Shown: positions 16,614-26,955 of the stretch, in pieces
How the letters are laid out: each line of letters begins with the position of its first letter
Position numbering within the stretch: the first letter of the stretch is position 1
From: a virus
Reading direction: 5' to 3' (one strand)
Length of the DNA stretch: 63,287 bases
Virus record (IMG/VR): IMGVR_UViG_3300042868_006184
Coordinates: 1-63,287 of that record
The notes under the pieces: model-generated
The model's input: the letters and a program-made list of their open reading frames with translations, nothing else
Databases searched by the model: none
Told to the model about the DNA's origin: nothing
Program-made: the position numbers and the translations under genes

Positions 16614-19600
16614 ATGACACCAAACGATGAATACCAAAAAGCTAAATATAATTTAGAAGAGGCTGAAAAGTTACAAGAAAGAATGAAGACAGTAAATGCA
16701 ATTATTCGTTCTAAAAAGAATGTAACAGAACGATTAATTAGCGAGGCTGGTTTGTCTGAATCAAATGCAATGCAAATACAAGAGAAAGATTTTGCAGGAA
16801 GAGTAGGGTTTTCAACATATAAGCTAACAAATAACAACGCCAATATATCTAGGTTAAGAGAAAGAGTTAATATGCTTAGTGATAAACTTGAAAGTGCAGA
16901 AAAGGGTAACGAAACTTATACTTTTAGCGAAATAGGTGGTGGTGGTACAATAGAAATCAATTACGATATTGATAGAGTACAGTTGTTGTTTCCTAATGGA
17001 AGAGTGGATAATGAAGTTTATAAGCTATTAAGAAAGAATGGATATGTCTATTCTCCTACAAATAAAGCGTTCCAAAGGAAGATAACACCACAGGCAATAA
17101 GTAATGCAATTTACTTGACAAAAGCTACCAGAGGTGAAGTTGCTGAACAAAGAGATGTTTCATTATCTAATTTAACAGATGCAGACCGCCAAAATATGCT
17201 AGAAAATAAGAAATTTAGTTATGTAACTGGCAGTTTATATAATGCACTACCTCCTTCTTTTAAGGAATATACTGGAGCAAAAACATTTGAATTGGTATAT
17301 TTTAGCACTAATAGGGAAAATGTAAAAGATGCAATAAAAAGATACTTTAAAGAGAATATGCCTATTGTCGATATAGAAAAAATGACAATTAATGTATATA
17401 CACAAACATATATTAGAGAATCAAAATTATTGTATAAACGAGGTGATTTTATGCCATCTAATACCGAACCTAATGTTTTATTAAGATTAAAAAACGAAAT
17501 TAATTCATATCAAAATATGAGTGATAGGGTTGACAAAGAAGAACCAAAAGCAGAAACGCCATTTTTTACTGAAATTGGTAGTGATGGTTATGATAGCAGA
17601 GTAGATAATAATGAAATGGATTATGACGCAGAAGAGGAGGTTTTAAAAGACTTACAAAAATATTCTTCTCCTAAAAAATATAACTCCGAAATTGAAGTAG
17701 GGCAAAGGTATTACGATAATCGTTATGCGGATTATTATACTATTGAAAAAATGACGGAAGTAATTAGTGGTGGCGATGTTAACGCAACATTGAAATATGA
17801 TAAAGGTGCAACAAGAACAGAAAGTGGGGATTTTATCTTGTATCATATAGACGCAAAGCAACATAGTCTATCTAAAGAAGAGCCAAAAGAAACCATTGAA
17901 ACAATAGAACCAAATAGTTCAGATGAATTTGACGAAATTATTATGGCAAATATTGACCCTAAAGATGACTGGATTGGCAATTTGGTGAAGGAACGTGACG
18001 TAAAACAACAAATTTACAAACAATTAAGTGGTGATGAGCAGGAAAAAGAAGCAGAAACAAATAGAATTTTCTATCTTTATGCTGAAAAGAATAAAAATAA
18101 TCGAGAATTACACGAAATGAACAATAAAAACTTTGAAGAGATTAAAAGATTAAAGAAAGAAATTGCCAATGGTGAAAGGCTTATGTCTAATATAAACTTT
18201 AGTGGTGATGTAACAAATGAAATAAATAGATGGAAAAAGCAATTAGCAGAATTAGAAGGAAAAGAAAATTCAAATAGTGGCAAAATTCCTGCAAAACTTA
18301 TTACCTTACAAATAAGGGACGATAGAACTACTCAACAAAAATATACCGATTATGATTACGATGGGGCGAATGATAAAATGCGTTGGATACTTGACAATAA
18401 AAAGTTTTCAGACCTTAATTACAATATCCAATTTGAGGATGGAGAAACTTTAAGTGGCGTAATTGATTGCGAACCTAGAGAGTTTTTTGATGGAGTTTCT
18501 AATCCACTAACTCGCCACTTGAATACATTTTGGGGCAATGTAGCTAAAGGTAAAGGTGCGTTCATTGGAGCAGAAGAAACGCAACAAGCAAAAGACCTTA
18601 TTGAAAAATATGATTTAGGTGAAGTTAAAGTAGGTGCATCACAAATAGAACCAAAAGCCAAAGAATTAGTAAAACTTCCTCAATCAATTATTAATCTAAT
18701 TGACTATTTGAACAAAGAAGATGATGCTAAGAAAAAAGCAGAAAGATGGAATGAACAAAGAGGGTTATTGTTGCCAAAACTTGGTCGAACTTTATGGCAA
18801 ATTGTAATGAATGTTCCTTATATTGAGGTACAAAGAAGTGGTGATGAATCAAGAGTACATTTTTCTGGAAATGACCTTTTAAGAGCAATAGACAAAGTAT
18901 ATAAAGAAAACGATGTTGAGTTTGACCAATATGATTATGGTACAACTTCCGAACAACCAAAAGCTAAAGAATCAAAACCATTTGGATTAACAACTATTGA
19001 ATATCTTGATAGTGGCAAAACTGTTACTTGGGGAACAAAAACAAGAAGAGGTAGAGAAACCGTAATAGGCAAAAGTAATTCAGATATTAATGAGGAAATA
19101 GAAAGCCTAAAAGAATATATTGTAATTGGAGAAATTGAACTAAAAAAAGCACAAGAACAATATGATAAAGTAAAAGGAATGGGTAGTCCAACAATGTATA
19201 AAAATGTTGCTGATGCTCTTTCTCATTTAAAAATGATTGAAAGAACGCTCTATGTAAATAAAAACATATTGCTTCCGTTTTTTGAAAAAAATATTGGAGA
19301 AGGAGAAGAAAAATCCGACTATCAAAAAGAACTAGATAGGCAAGTTAATGAAGGTGAAATAGAAGATGATAGTCAAGGAATAAGCCTATATCATTTAGCA
19401 AAGAATATTGAAGAAACTACAAATAACCAATTTAAAGGTATTCATCACAACTATAAAAATCAATATGTCTTAAACAAGGCTATTGAGGAATTATTAATGA
19501 CAAAAGATAATAATTATAGTTCAGAAGAGAAAGTATTTATTCGTAAATACTCTGGTTATGGTGGATTAGATAAGTATGGTAAAGGAGGCAAAGGTTCTTT

Positions 19601-20222
19601 CTTTGAATTTTATACGCCAACCGAAATCATTGAACGTATGTGGGGATTAGCTTACAAATATGGATATGATAATGGTTCTGTTTTAGAAACTTCAGTTGGA
19701 ACAGGTGAGTTTTTTAGATATGCACCGAAAGATGCAAGATTAGTAGGTTATGAAATAAGCGAATATTCGGGCAAAATTTGTAAAATACTTTATCCAACAG
19801 CAGAAATAAACATACAGCCTTTTGAGAAAACATTTATCAAAAACAATTATACTATAAAAGGTAGATTAGACGATTTGGAGAAGTTTAGCCTAGTAATTGG
19901 CAATCCTCCTTATGGTGATTTTTCAAAAGTAGAAAGCCGTTATATGTCTGGTATGGGTGAAAAGGATTATACACACGCAAGAAATTATGTCGAATATTTC
20001 ATAAGAAGAGGTATGGACTTATTGGAATCGGGAGGTTTGTTAGTTTTTATCGTTGGAGCAAGTTTACAAAATGGAGGCACAATGTTCTTAGATTCTGGTA
20101 TGTCACCAGTAAAAAAATGGCTTTCTGAAAATTGCACTTTAGAAACAGCATATAGATTACCCGATTCAGTATTTGAAAGAACAGGAGTTACGGCAGACAT
20201 CATTGTATTAAAGAAAAACTAA
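16614..20222 (+). CDS. Polyvalent protein 2 with C-terminal N6 DNA methylase
   Basis: 1202-aa protein. Residues 1-100 are coiled coil. Residues 105-180 hold a domain ending NGYVYSPTNKAFQRKIT, matching the SPxxxAWQRxLT module of polyvalent proteins. The middle contains further conserved polyvalent modules separated by acidic linkers. The last 270 residues are an adenine-N6 methyltransferase: a YSGYGGLDKYGK lead-in, the cofactor motif SVGTGEF (about 1027-1033) and the catalytic NPPY (1097-1100). It starts 15 bases after polyvalent protein 1 and continues the same operon. Likely role: methylation of incoming viral DNA or occupation of host restriction systems. Confidence 0.92.
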   Translation: MTPNDEYQKAKYNLEEAEKLQERMKTVNAIIRSKKNVTERLISEAGLSESNAMQIQEKDFAGRVGFSTYKLTNNNANISRLRERVNMLSDKLESAEKGNETYTFSEIGGGGTIEINYDIDRVQLLFPNGRVDNEVYKLLRKNGYVYSPTNKAFQRKITPQAISNAIYLTKATRGEVAEQRDVSLSNLTDADRQNMLENKKFSYVTGSLYNALPPSFKEYTGAKTFELVYFSTNRENVKDAIKRYFKENMPIVDIEKMTINVYTQTYIRESKLLYKRGDFMPSNTEPNVLLRLKNEINSYQNMSDRVDKEEPKAETPFFTEIGSDGYDSRVDNNEMDYDAEEEVLKDLQKYSSPKKYNSEIEVGQRYYDNRYADYYTIEKMTEVISGGDVNATLKYDKGATRTESGDFILYHIDAKQHSLSKEEPKETIETIEPNSSDEFDEIIMANIDPKDDWIGNLVKERDVKQQIYKQLSGDEQEKEAETNRIFYLYAEKNKNNRELHEMNNKNFEEIKRLKKEIANGERLMSNINFSGDVTNEINRWKKQLAELEGKENSNSGKIPAKLITLQIRDDRTTQQKYTDYDYDGANDKMRWILDNKKFSDLNYNIQFEDGETLSGVIDCEPREFFDGVSNPLTRHLNTFWGNVAKGKGAFIGAEETQQAKDLIEKYDLGEVKVGASQIEPKAKELVKLPQSIINLIDYLNKEDDAKKKAERWNEQRGLLLPKLGRTLWQIVMNVPYIEVQRSGDESRVHFSGNDLLRAIDKVYKENDVEFDQYDYGTTSEQPKAKESKPFGLTTIEYLDSGKTVTWGTKTRRGRETVIGKSNSDINEEIESLKEYIVIGEIELKKAQEQYDKVKGMGSPTMYKNVADALSHLKMIERTLYVNKNILLPFFEKNIGEGEEKSDYQKELDRQVNEGEIEDDSQGISLYHLAKNIEETTNNQFKGIHHNYKNQYVLNKAIEELLMTKDNNYSSEEKVFIRKYSGYGGLDKYGKGGKGSFFEFYTPTEIIERMWGLAYKYGYDNGSVLETSVGTGEFFRYAPKDARLVGYEISEYSGKICKILYPTAEINIQPFEKTFIKNNYTIKGRLDDLEKFSLVIGNPPYGDFSKVESRYMSGMGEKDYTHARNYVEYFIRRGMDLLESGGLLVFIVGASLQNGGTMFLDSGMSPVKKWLSENCTLETAYRLPDSVFERTGVTADIIVLKKN

Positions 20223-20234
20223 ATAAAAAACATC

Positions 20235-20468
20235 ATGGAAAAAATTAAAATTTTAATTGAACAAGTAAGGCAATCAGCAGAAAAAGAACTTGAATTTTGC
20301 AATGTAATTGATACTCCTAATGTTTGTGCTATCATACATAGTAGCGAAACAAACAAGAAAAAAGTAATTGATTTAATTGTTCAATATGTAGGTAAAAATG
20401 GTATGTCTATTGGAGAAGCTATAAACTATATCGAAAGGGATAATAACCCTAATTCAAACAACTATTAA
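20235..20468 (+). CDS. Small protein between giant genes, 77 aa
   Basis: Helical protein inside the polyvalent operon, one base before the ATG of the next giant gene. It contains two internal cysteines and a polar Asn-rich tail. No domain recognised. Its placement suggests stoichiometric co-expression with the methylase or helicase. Confidence 0.72.
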   Translation: MEKIKILIEQVRQSAEKELEFCNVIDTPNVCAIIHSSETNKKKVIDLIVQYVGKNGMSIGEAINYIERDNNPNSNNY

Positions 20469-20469
20469 A

Positions 20470-23400
20470 ATGACTGAACAAATTAATCAAAAATACCCAA
20501 TAGGGTATAGGTCTAGCTTTCTTAAAACTCCTATTGCTTATGGTAAAAACATAACATTAGAGATGCCTAATAATGAAAAGTACAAAGGGCAATTTGTAGT
20601 TGTTGAACTAGATAATATTTTAGCTAGTCATAATGAGCGTAGTTATTCAACAACAGAGGGGTATCCGCTTGATGCAAATGGCGAAAATGTTAATGATAGA
20701 AACTATCAAGGAGATAAAGCTAGTCAAAATGCAATATCTAATATTGCACAAAATTTATCGCCAAGCAGATTAATTACAACAAGTCGTACTCCTTCTGGTA
20801 CGCCAATTATTTCAGTCGATGGAATAGTCGTAAGTGGCAACAATAGGGTAATGAGTATTAAACTTGCAGTAGTTGATTTTCCTAATGGATATAAAGAATA
20901 TTGTGATTTCCTTAAAGAAGAAATAGATGCTTTTGGCTTTGAAAACATGACAAGTTATAATGGGGAATATACAGTTACAAATAGAGATAATGTAACCATA
21001 AAATTCAATCATCCTGTACTTGTTCGTATAAACTATGATTTTCCTGCATACAACACGTTAGAGTTATCAAAATATAATAAAGATAATAAGAAGTCGGAAC
21101 GTCCAATCGACAAAGCACTTAAATTAGGTAAAATATTAGAAAGTTCAAAAACTTGTACAACTATTATTTCTGACATCGTTGGTAGATATGAAACATTCAG
21201 CGAGTTTTATGCTAATAGAAATGACCAAAACGAAATAAAAAATACTTTGGTAGATTGCAATATACTTACTAAACAAGAATTACCATCATATTATACCGAA
21301 CTAGGATTTACAGAACAGGGCAAAGAATTGATAGAAAATTTACTAGCAGGATTGGTTCTTTCAAAAGATGCACTAATAACATCAAATGAAGGAGGTGCAA
21401 GGAAATTTAGACAAACAATAATTACGAGTTTGCCAATATTAACGGCAAACAAATCTTTGCCAGAAAATAGCCTTAATGATGCTTTAAACGAGGCTTTAAT
21501 TATGGAAGGTGCAATGAGTTCAAACAACATACCTTTTATTGACTATGTAGGGCAAATTGATATGTTTGGAGTAGTTATAAGTGAAGAGGGTAAGTTCTTA
21601 AATAGACTTCTTGCTTCTGGTAGAAACAACTTTAAACGCTCAATAGAAGCATATAATCAAAGTGTTTTAGATAATCAAGGAGAAAGCCTTTTTGGAGAAA
21701 AACCATCAAAAGAAGAGATATTTACAGTTCATATAAAAAATAAGATAGATAAAGAAGATAGATTATTGATAGAAAATTCAGTCAAAAAATTAAAACAAAA
21801 TAACGTAATGGACAAAGAACCAAGCATTATAACATCAAAAGAAAGCCTAAAAACAAACCCATTTACTAATGGAAACTTTTTTGCTTCAAATCCAGATAAT
21901 ATATTAGCAGAAACAAAAGAATCTGTCGATAGGTGGAAAAAGCCAATTATTACATATAAAGGAACTATTGCCAATGTTCAAAGAATAGATGTACCACTAA
22001 CACAAATTGTTTTTACACCAGAAACAACAAATCCAATAGTAAGCATTGTTGAAGAATCCGTAGAGGAAGCAACGGACACTAATACGCAAGTAATTGAGAA
22101 TTTAGGTAATGCAAAAAAAGGAAGCGATAAAGAAGTTCAAAAAAAGACTGTAAGAAAAGCAAAAGCAAAAAAAGAAAAGAATGCAGTAGCAGTAGAAGAA
22201 TTGATAGACGAATATAGCGTAAGAGAAGTTTACGATATGCTTAATCCAGAAGTATCTATTGAAGAATTGCGTGTATTTATGTGGTGGAAAAACAAAAGTG
22301 GCTCACCTATATTAAGCAAGGAATGGCTTTCATTAACCGAAATGACAGAAAATGAATTATATAATGATAGCGATTTAGTTTATAGTTGGATTGAACAAGG
22401 TTTGTTATATTATTTTGATGGAGAACTTTTACCTGCATATCTTTATTTAGCAGAAAATATTTATGATAAAAAGAATAGACTTCAAGTGGTAGAAGTTAAA
22501 TCAGAAGATGGTGAAGAAACTACTTCTCGTTCTGGTGCTGATGCTGATTACATAATAAGAAAGTATGGTCAAAAAGTTTACGACAACCAATTAAAAGCGT
22601 TAGAAGATGTATTTAAGGTTAAATACAATAATAGGTTATTAATTAAAGGTGAAAAAACAAAAGATGGAGAGGAATTGATTATTAATCCTGTATCTAAGTT
22701 TGCAAAAGAATTTATGATAAAATCTCTTGTAGAGGGAAATCCTTTTATGTGGAAAAGAATTACAGCAGGAGGAAATAAAAGATATGGCAAACCCGATTTT
22801 TTAGAAATTAAATATGACAAAAATGATAAGCACCTATTTAAAGAATTAAGTTTGACAGATGCCTTTTGTTATTGGTTACGAACTGACGATACTATCCAAT
22901 ATAAAAGAGGAATGAACTATGCAGATATTATTAGAATTTACATTCAGTCTGGAAACCAACCAAGCACTTCTGCTGTAAAGGTGGAAGGTGTATATTCGCC
23001 TATTCAAATGGCTATAAAAAAGAAAGAAACTGCCGAATGGGAAAGATTAAAAAGTAGAGCAAAAGAAGAAGGTGATAGATTATTTTTGGTGTTTTTAGAT
23101 AAGCAATTAACATTAAATGATAAAGTTGCTATTGAAACTAAATGGAATAGAGTATTTAATGGCTATGTAAAGATAAATTATAATAAAGTACCTGTTGCTT
23201 TCCCATGTAATAAATACGATATGGGCAAACCAATGGAAATTAAACCAGAAAAACGTGAAGCGGTTGCATTTACTTTTAGCGAAGGAAGTGGATTGTTGGC
23301 TTATGATGTAGGAGTAGGTAAAACGCCATCTGCAATATTTACAATTTGTCAATTCTTAGAAACAAAAAAATGTCTTAGACCATTGCTAATTGTTCCAAAT

Positions 23401-26400
23401 CAAACATACAAACAATGGATTGCTGAATTTAAGAAATTTGCAAACCATGTTAGAATAAATGAATTTTATAATTTATCAACAGGTTATTTTGAAGATTGGC
23501 AAGACGTGAATGGCGTTACTAAAATGGTTGCCGAAGGTTCAGTTTCAATTATGACTTATGAGGGGATGCTAAAAATAGGATTCAATGACGATACGGTAAC
23601 TAGAATAAAGCCACAAATATCTGATATTTTAAAACAACAGACAAAATCTGATGATTCTAATAAAAAACAAGATGCAAACGCAGAAAAATTAGAAAGCAAG
23701 ATTGAAGAAATGATTGGCAAATTACTTGCTAAAACGACTACAAATATTGAAGATTTAGGGTTTGACTTTTTATTGTTTGACGAAGCACACGCTTGTAAAA
23801 AAGTATTTACTAATGTGGCAGGTGAAAAAGAAGAAAATTTAGGCAACTCTGGTAAAGAAACAAAAGCTATTGTAAAATATAAAATTCAAAGTGGAGAACC
23901 ATCTAGTAGAGGTGTTAAAGCATTTATGCTTTGCCAATATATACAGACAACATTTAAAGGCAATACGCTACTTTTAACAGCAACACCGTTTACAAATAGT
24001 CCCTTAGAGGTTTATTCAATGTTGGCTATGATAGGATATAATAAACTAAAAACGCTTGGATTAGACAATTTAAACGTGTTTTTCGATACTTATGTTGCTA
24101 CATCATACGAAATGATTATTAACTCTAAATTAAAGCCAGAACGTAGACAGGTTATTCTTGGTTTTAATAATTTAGTATCTCTTCAGACATTGATTCGTAG
24201 ATTTATGAACTATAAAACTGGTGAAGAGGTAAAAGTACCACGTCCAAATAAGATAGTGTTACCATTAAAAACTAAATTAGTCGATGGCTTATTGATTAAT
24301 TTGCCAGAAGACGAACAAGTTAATACCATTTTGCCATTATCTCCTCTACAATCACAATTTATGAATGATGTTATGGAATATGCAAACGGGAATATTAGCG
24401 AAGAAGAAATGTGTAGTGGAGGTGGGTTATTTGAAGAAACGGATGGAGATACAGCTAGAGCAGAAGGTATTGAGATTGACGAAGATTCAATGACTAATGA
24501 AGAAAGGGTTGGTGTAAGATTATTAAAAGCAATGGCTCATGGTAGAAATCTTGCATTAAGTCCTTACATATTTAAGTGTTCAGGATTAGGTAGACCGACA
24601 GCACAACAATACATAGAAACATCAAATAAGTTAAGTTATGTGATGGAATGTATAAAAACAATAAAAGAATATCATAAAAAAGAAGGTACTCCTATGTCTG
24701 GAGTAGTTATTTATATGGATAGAGGAGTTGAATATTTTAATTTGATTAGAGAATATTTAATAACAAATGTTGGTTTTGAAAAACATGAAGTTGGTGTAAT
24801 ATCTGCAAAATTAATAACTCCTGTTCCCTCTGGAATACCAAAAGATGAACAAAAAGAGTATGTAAAAAATCTATTTTTAGGTGAGAGATTTAACGAATCA
24901 ACATTAGAAATGGAAAAACTTTCGGATGATGAAAGATGCAAAATTTTAATTGGCTCTTCTACTATTAAAGAAGGTATTAACCTGCAAAAACATTCATCAA
25001 CATTGTTTAATTGTTGGATAGATTGGAATCCAACAGACATACAGCAGTTAGAGGGAAGGATATATCGTCAAGGAAATAAATTTAATACAGTAAGAATAGT
25101 CAATCCATTAATGATTAATAGCATAGATATTTTTATGTTCCAAAAATTAGAGGAGAAAACAAATCGTATAAACGATATATGGTCAAATGAAGGTAAAACA
25201 AACGTACTTCATACAGAAGAGTTTAATCCAAAAGACTTAAAATATTCGCTAATTAAGGATGCTTATATTCTTGCCGAAATGGAATTGTTGGAAATAGCAG
25301 AAACTATAAATGAAGATATTGTTGATGCAGAAAACAAGATTAAAAGGAATGAAAGGATTAAATCTTATGACTATACATTAAAACTTAGAGAAAAAGATTT
25401 AGAAAAAAGAGTTGAGATGTATAGACCATTGGCAGAAGGTCAACCCAAAAGAAGCATTGAAACATTGATAAGATTATATCAAGATGTTTTAAGAAATCAA
25501 ATGGATGGTCAAGGCAAAAAAATGGAAACAGAATGGAGGCAAGATAAAAAGAAAAGGGAGGAAGGATATTATTCTAATTTTGAACCAGAACATAAGCAAT
25601 TTTGGTTTGACGATTTTAATTATGCTAATCGTGGAATGGTTCACGAAACAAGGAACTACTTAATACCAAACGGAATTACTATTGAAACACTTGACGATTA
25701 TACCAAAAAAATAGAGAATGACATTATAAAGTTAAAAGAACAAAAACAATTGCTTTCTTCTGAAGATGCCATCAAAATTAAGGCGAATCAAATTAATGAT
25801 GAAAGAGTAGCAAATAACATAGTTGAAAGAACATTACCAGAAGTTGTAAATGATTTCACAAAATTAAATTATTTGCTTAGTGATACTAAGATTACAGCAA
25901 CAGACAAATCAATAGAAGTGCCTACAATACAATGCCCTCCTTTAGATGGCGAAGGTAAGGTAAGAATAGACGAAGAAGGGTTGGTTTTGCTTGGTAGATG
26001 TATAGATAATGATGCAGATACAAAAAGACTACATACTAACGAGGCAGGTGAATACACAGAAGAGAGAATGAAATTACATGAATACATCATTCATGACATG
26101 ACTTCAAAAACAATATGTATTCCACAAGAAAAAGGTCACCCAATAGCTGTTTTAATGGGAGGTGCGCCAGGAAGTGGTAAGTCTACATACATTAAGAAAA
26201 ATGCAAAATATTTAGAAAGCGACAAGATATGGAAGGTCGATGCAGATGCAGTAAGAGAATACCTACCAGAATATGAAGGTTGGAATAGTCCATCAACACA
26301 TCAAGAATCGAGGGATATTGTTAACGAACTTATTAGCACTTTTGACAAACCATGTAAGCATGACTTGTTGTATGATGGCACTATGAGTAATTCATCAAAA

Positions 26401-26880
26401 TACATATCTTTAATTAAGGAATTAAAGAGGATTGGATATTTGGTATTTATTATCTATATGGATGTGCCAAAAGAGGTGAGCATTCAAAGAGCAATGAATA
26501 GATATAGAAATTATAGTGGTGGCAAGATTAAATATGGTCGTTATGTGCCTATGTCAGTTATTGACGATTTCTACAAAACAGGTAAAGAAGGGTTGGATGA
26601 GATAAAAAAATCAGTAGATGGATATGTTGTTGTTGATTCATTAACTGAAAAGATTATCGAAAAAGGAGGTATTCCATTACCTAAAGATAGATATTACGAA
26701 AATATGGTTAATGATAGTCCTAAAACTGAATACAAAGAAGAATCAATATCAGATGATAAACGAAGGGTACTTGAAGCTATTGAAACTATTGAGGGATTGT
26801 TGGGTATTGTTGATGGAAAAGATTTGATTAAACTCCAAAAAAGAAAAAGCAGTTTAGAAGAATTAGTTGACATATTATAA
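20470..26880 (+). CDS. Polyvalent protein 3 (ParB-like nuclease, SNF2 helicase, zeta kinase)
   Basis: 2136-aa protein. Residues 30-135 form a DdrB/ParB-like nuclease module ending SVDGIVVSGNNRVMSI. A Lys/Ala-rich linker sits near 555-575. The SNF2-type ATPase has motif I AYDVGVGKT (about 944-952), DEAH (1104-1107), LLLTATPF and motif VI QLEGRIYRQG (about 1526-1535). A P-loop kinase of the zeta-toxin type follows (GGAPGSGKST, about 1896-1905), with downstream DADAVRE and YDGTMSN segments. This order is typical of phage and conjugative-element polyvalent proteins. The helicase probably remodels protein on DNA. The zeta-like kinase could phosphorylate UDP-N-acetylamino sugars or another nucleotide substrate. 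The [MFY]xxGG linkers of proteins 1 and 4 are absent here. Confidence 0.92.
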   Translation: MTEQINQKYPIGYRSSFLKTPIAYGKNITLEMPNNEKYKGQFVVVELDNILASHNERSYSTTEGYPLDANGENVNDRNYQGDKASQNAISNIAQNLSPSRLITTSRTPSGTPIISVDGIVVSGNNRVMSIKLAVVDFPNGYKEYCDFLKEEIDAFGFENMTSYNGEYTVTNRDNVTIKFNHPVLVRINYDFPAYNTLELSKYNKDNKKSERPIDKALKLGKILESSKTCTTIISDIVGRYETFSEFYANRNDQNEIKNTLVDCNILTKQELPSYYTELGFTEQGKELIENLLAGLVLSKDALITSNEGGARKFRQTIITSLPILTANKSLPENSLNDALNEALIMEGAMSSNNIPFIDYVGQIDMFGVVISEEGKFLNRLLASGRNNFKRSIEAYNQSVLDNQGESLFGEKPSKEEIFTVHIKNKIDKEDRLLIENSVKKLKQNNVMDKEPSIITSKESLKTNPFTNGNFFASNPDNILAETKESVDRWKKPIITYKGTIANVQRIDVPLTQIVFTPETTNPIVSIVEESVEEATDTNTQVIENLGNAKKGSDKEVQKKTVRKAKAKKEKNAVAVEELIDEYSVREVYDMLNPEVSIEELRVFMWWKNKSGSPILSKEWLSLTEMTENELYNDSDLVYSWIEQGLLYYFDGELLPAYLYLAENIYDKKNRLQVVEVKSEDGEETTSRSGADADYIIRKYGQKVYDNQLKALEDVFKVKYNNRLLIKGEKTKDGEELIINPVSKFAKEFMIKSLVEGNPFMWKRITAGGNKRYGKPDFLEIKYDKNDKHLFKELSLTDAFCYWLRTDDTIQYKRGMNYADIIRIYIQSGNQPSTSAVKVEGVYSPIQMAIKKKETAEWERLKSRAKEEGDRLFLVFLDKQLTLNDKVAIETKWNRVFNGYVKINYNKVPVAFPCNKYDMGKPMEIKPEKREAVAFTFSEGSGLLAYDVGVGKTPSAIFTICQFLETKKCLRPLLIVPNQTYKQWIAEFKKFANHVRINEFYNLSTGYFEDWQDVNGVTKMVAEGSVSIMTYEGMLKIGFNDDTVTRIKPQISDILKQQTKSDDSNKKQDANAEKLESKIEEMIGKLLAKTTTNIEDLGFDFLLFDEAHACKKVFTNVAGEKEENLGNSGKETKAIVKYKIQSGEPSSRGVKAFMLCQYIQTTFKGNTLLLTATPFTNSPLEVYSMLAMIGYNKLKTLGLDNLNVFFDTYVATSYEMIINSKLKPERRQVILGFNNLVSLQTLIRRFMNYKTGEEVKVPRPNKIVLPLKTKLVDGLLINLPEDEQVNTILPLSPLQSQFMNDVMEYANGNISEEEMCSGGGLFEETDGDTARAEGIEIDEDSMTNEERVGVRLLKAMAHGRNLALSPYIFKCSGLGRPTAQQYIETSNKLSYVMECIKTIKEYHKKEGTPMSGVVIYMDRGVEYFNLIREYLITNVGFEKHEVGVISAKLITPVPSGIPKDEQKEYVKNLFLGERFNESTLEMEKLSDDERCKILIGSSTIKEGINLQKHSSTLFNCWIDWNPTDIQQLEGRIYRQGNKFNTVRIVNPLMINSIDIFMFQKLEEKTNRINDIWSNEGKTNVLHTEEFNPKDLKYSLIKDAYILAEMELLEIAETINEDIVDAENKIKRNERIKSYDYTLKLREKDLEKRVEMYRPLAEGQPKRSIETLIRLYQDVLRNQMDGQGKKMETEWRQDKKKREEGYYSNFEPEHKQFWFDDFNYANRGMVHETRNYLIPNGITIETLDDYTKKIENDIIKLKEQKQLLSSEDAIKIKANQINDERVANNIVERTLPEVVNDFTKLNYLLSDTKITATDKSIEVPTIQCPPLDGEGKVRIDEEGLVLLGRCIDNDADTKRLHTNEAGEYTEERMKLHEYIIHDMTSKTICIPQEKGHPIAVLMGGAPGSGKSTYIKKNAKYLESDKIWKVDADAVREYLPEYEGWNSPSTHQESRDIVNELISTFDKPCKHDLLYDGTMSNSSKYISLIKELKRIGYLVFIIYMDVPKEVSIQRAMNRYRNYSGGKIKYGRYVPMSVIDDFYKTGKEGLDEIKKSVDGYVVVDSLTEKIIEKGGIPLPKDRYYENMVNDSPKTEYKEESISDDKRRVLEAIETIEGLLGIVDGKDLIKLQKRKSSLEELVDIL

Positions 26881-26914
26881 TATTTGTATAAAAACTATTT
26901 AAAAAACAAACAAT

Positions 26915-26939
26915 TCGCAAATCTTTACTAAATTTGCGA
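26915..26939. promoter_or_regulatory. Inverted repeat ahead of polyvalent protein 4
   Basis: Perfect 8-bp arms TCGCAAAT (26915-26922) and ATTTGCGA (26932-26939) with a 9-base loop, in the 75-base gap between two giant genes. The right arm overlaps a TAAATTTG -7-like box, so it may be an operator. There is no T-tract, so it is not a standard terminator. Confidence 0.5.
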
Positions 26940-26955
26940 CAAAACAAAAAAATCA

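Noticed and set aside
26915-26939. Terminator between polyvalent genes 3 and 4
   Set aside because: The dyad is perfect but A/T-rich and followed by no T-run, and the right arm overlaps a promoter-like box, so an operator is more likely.
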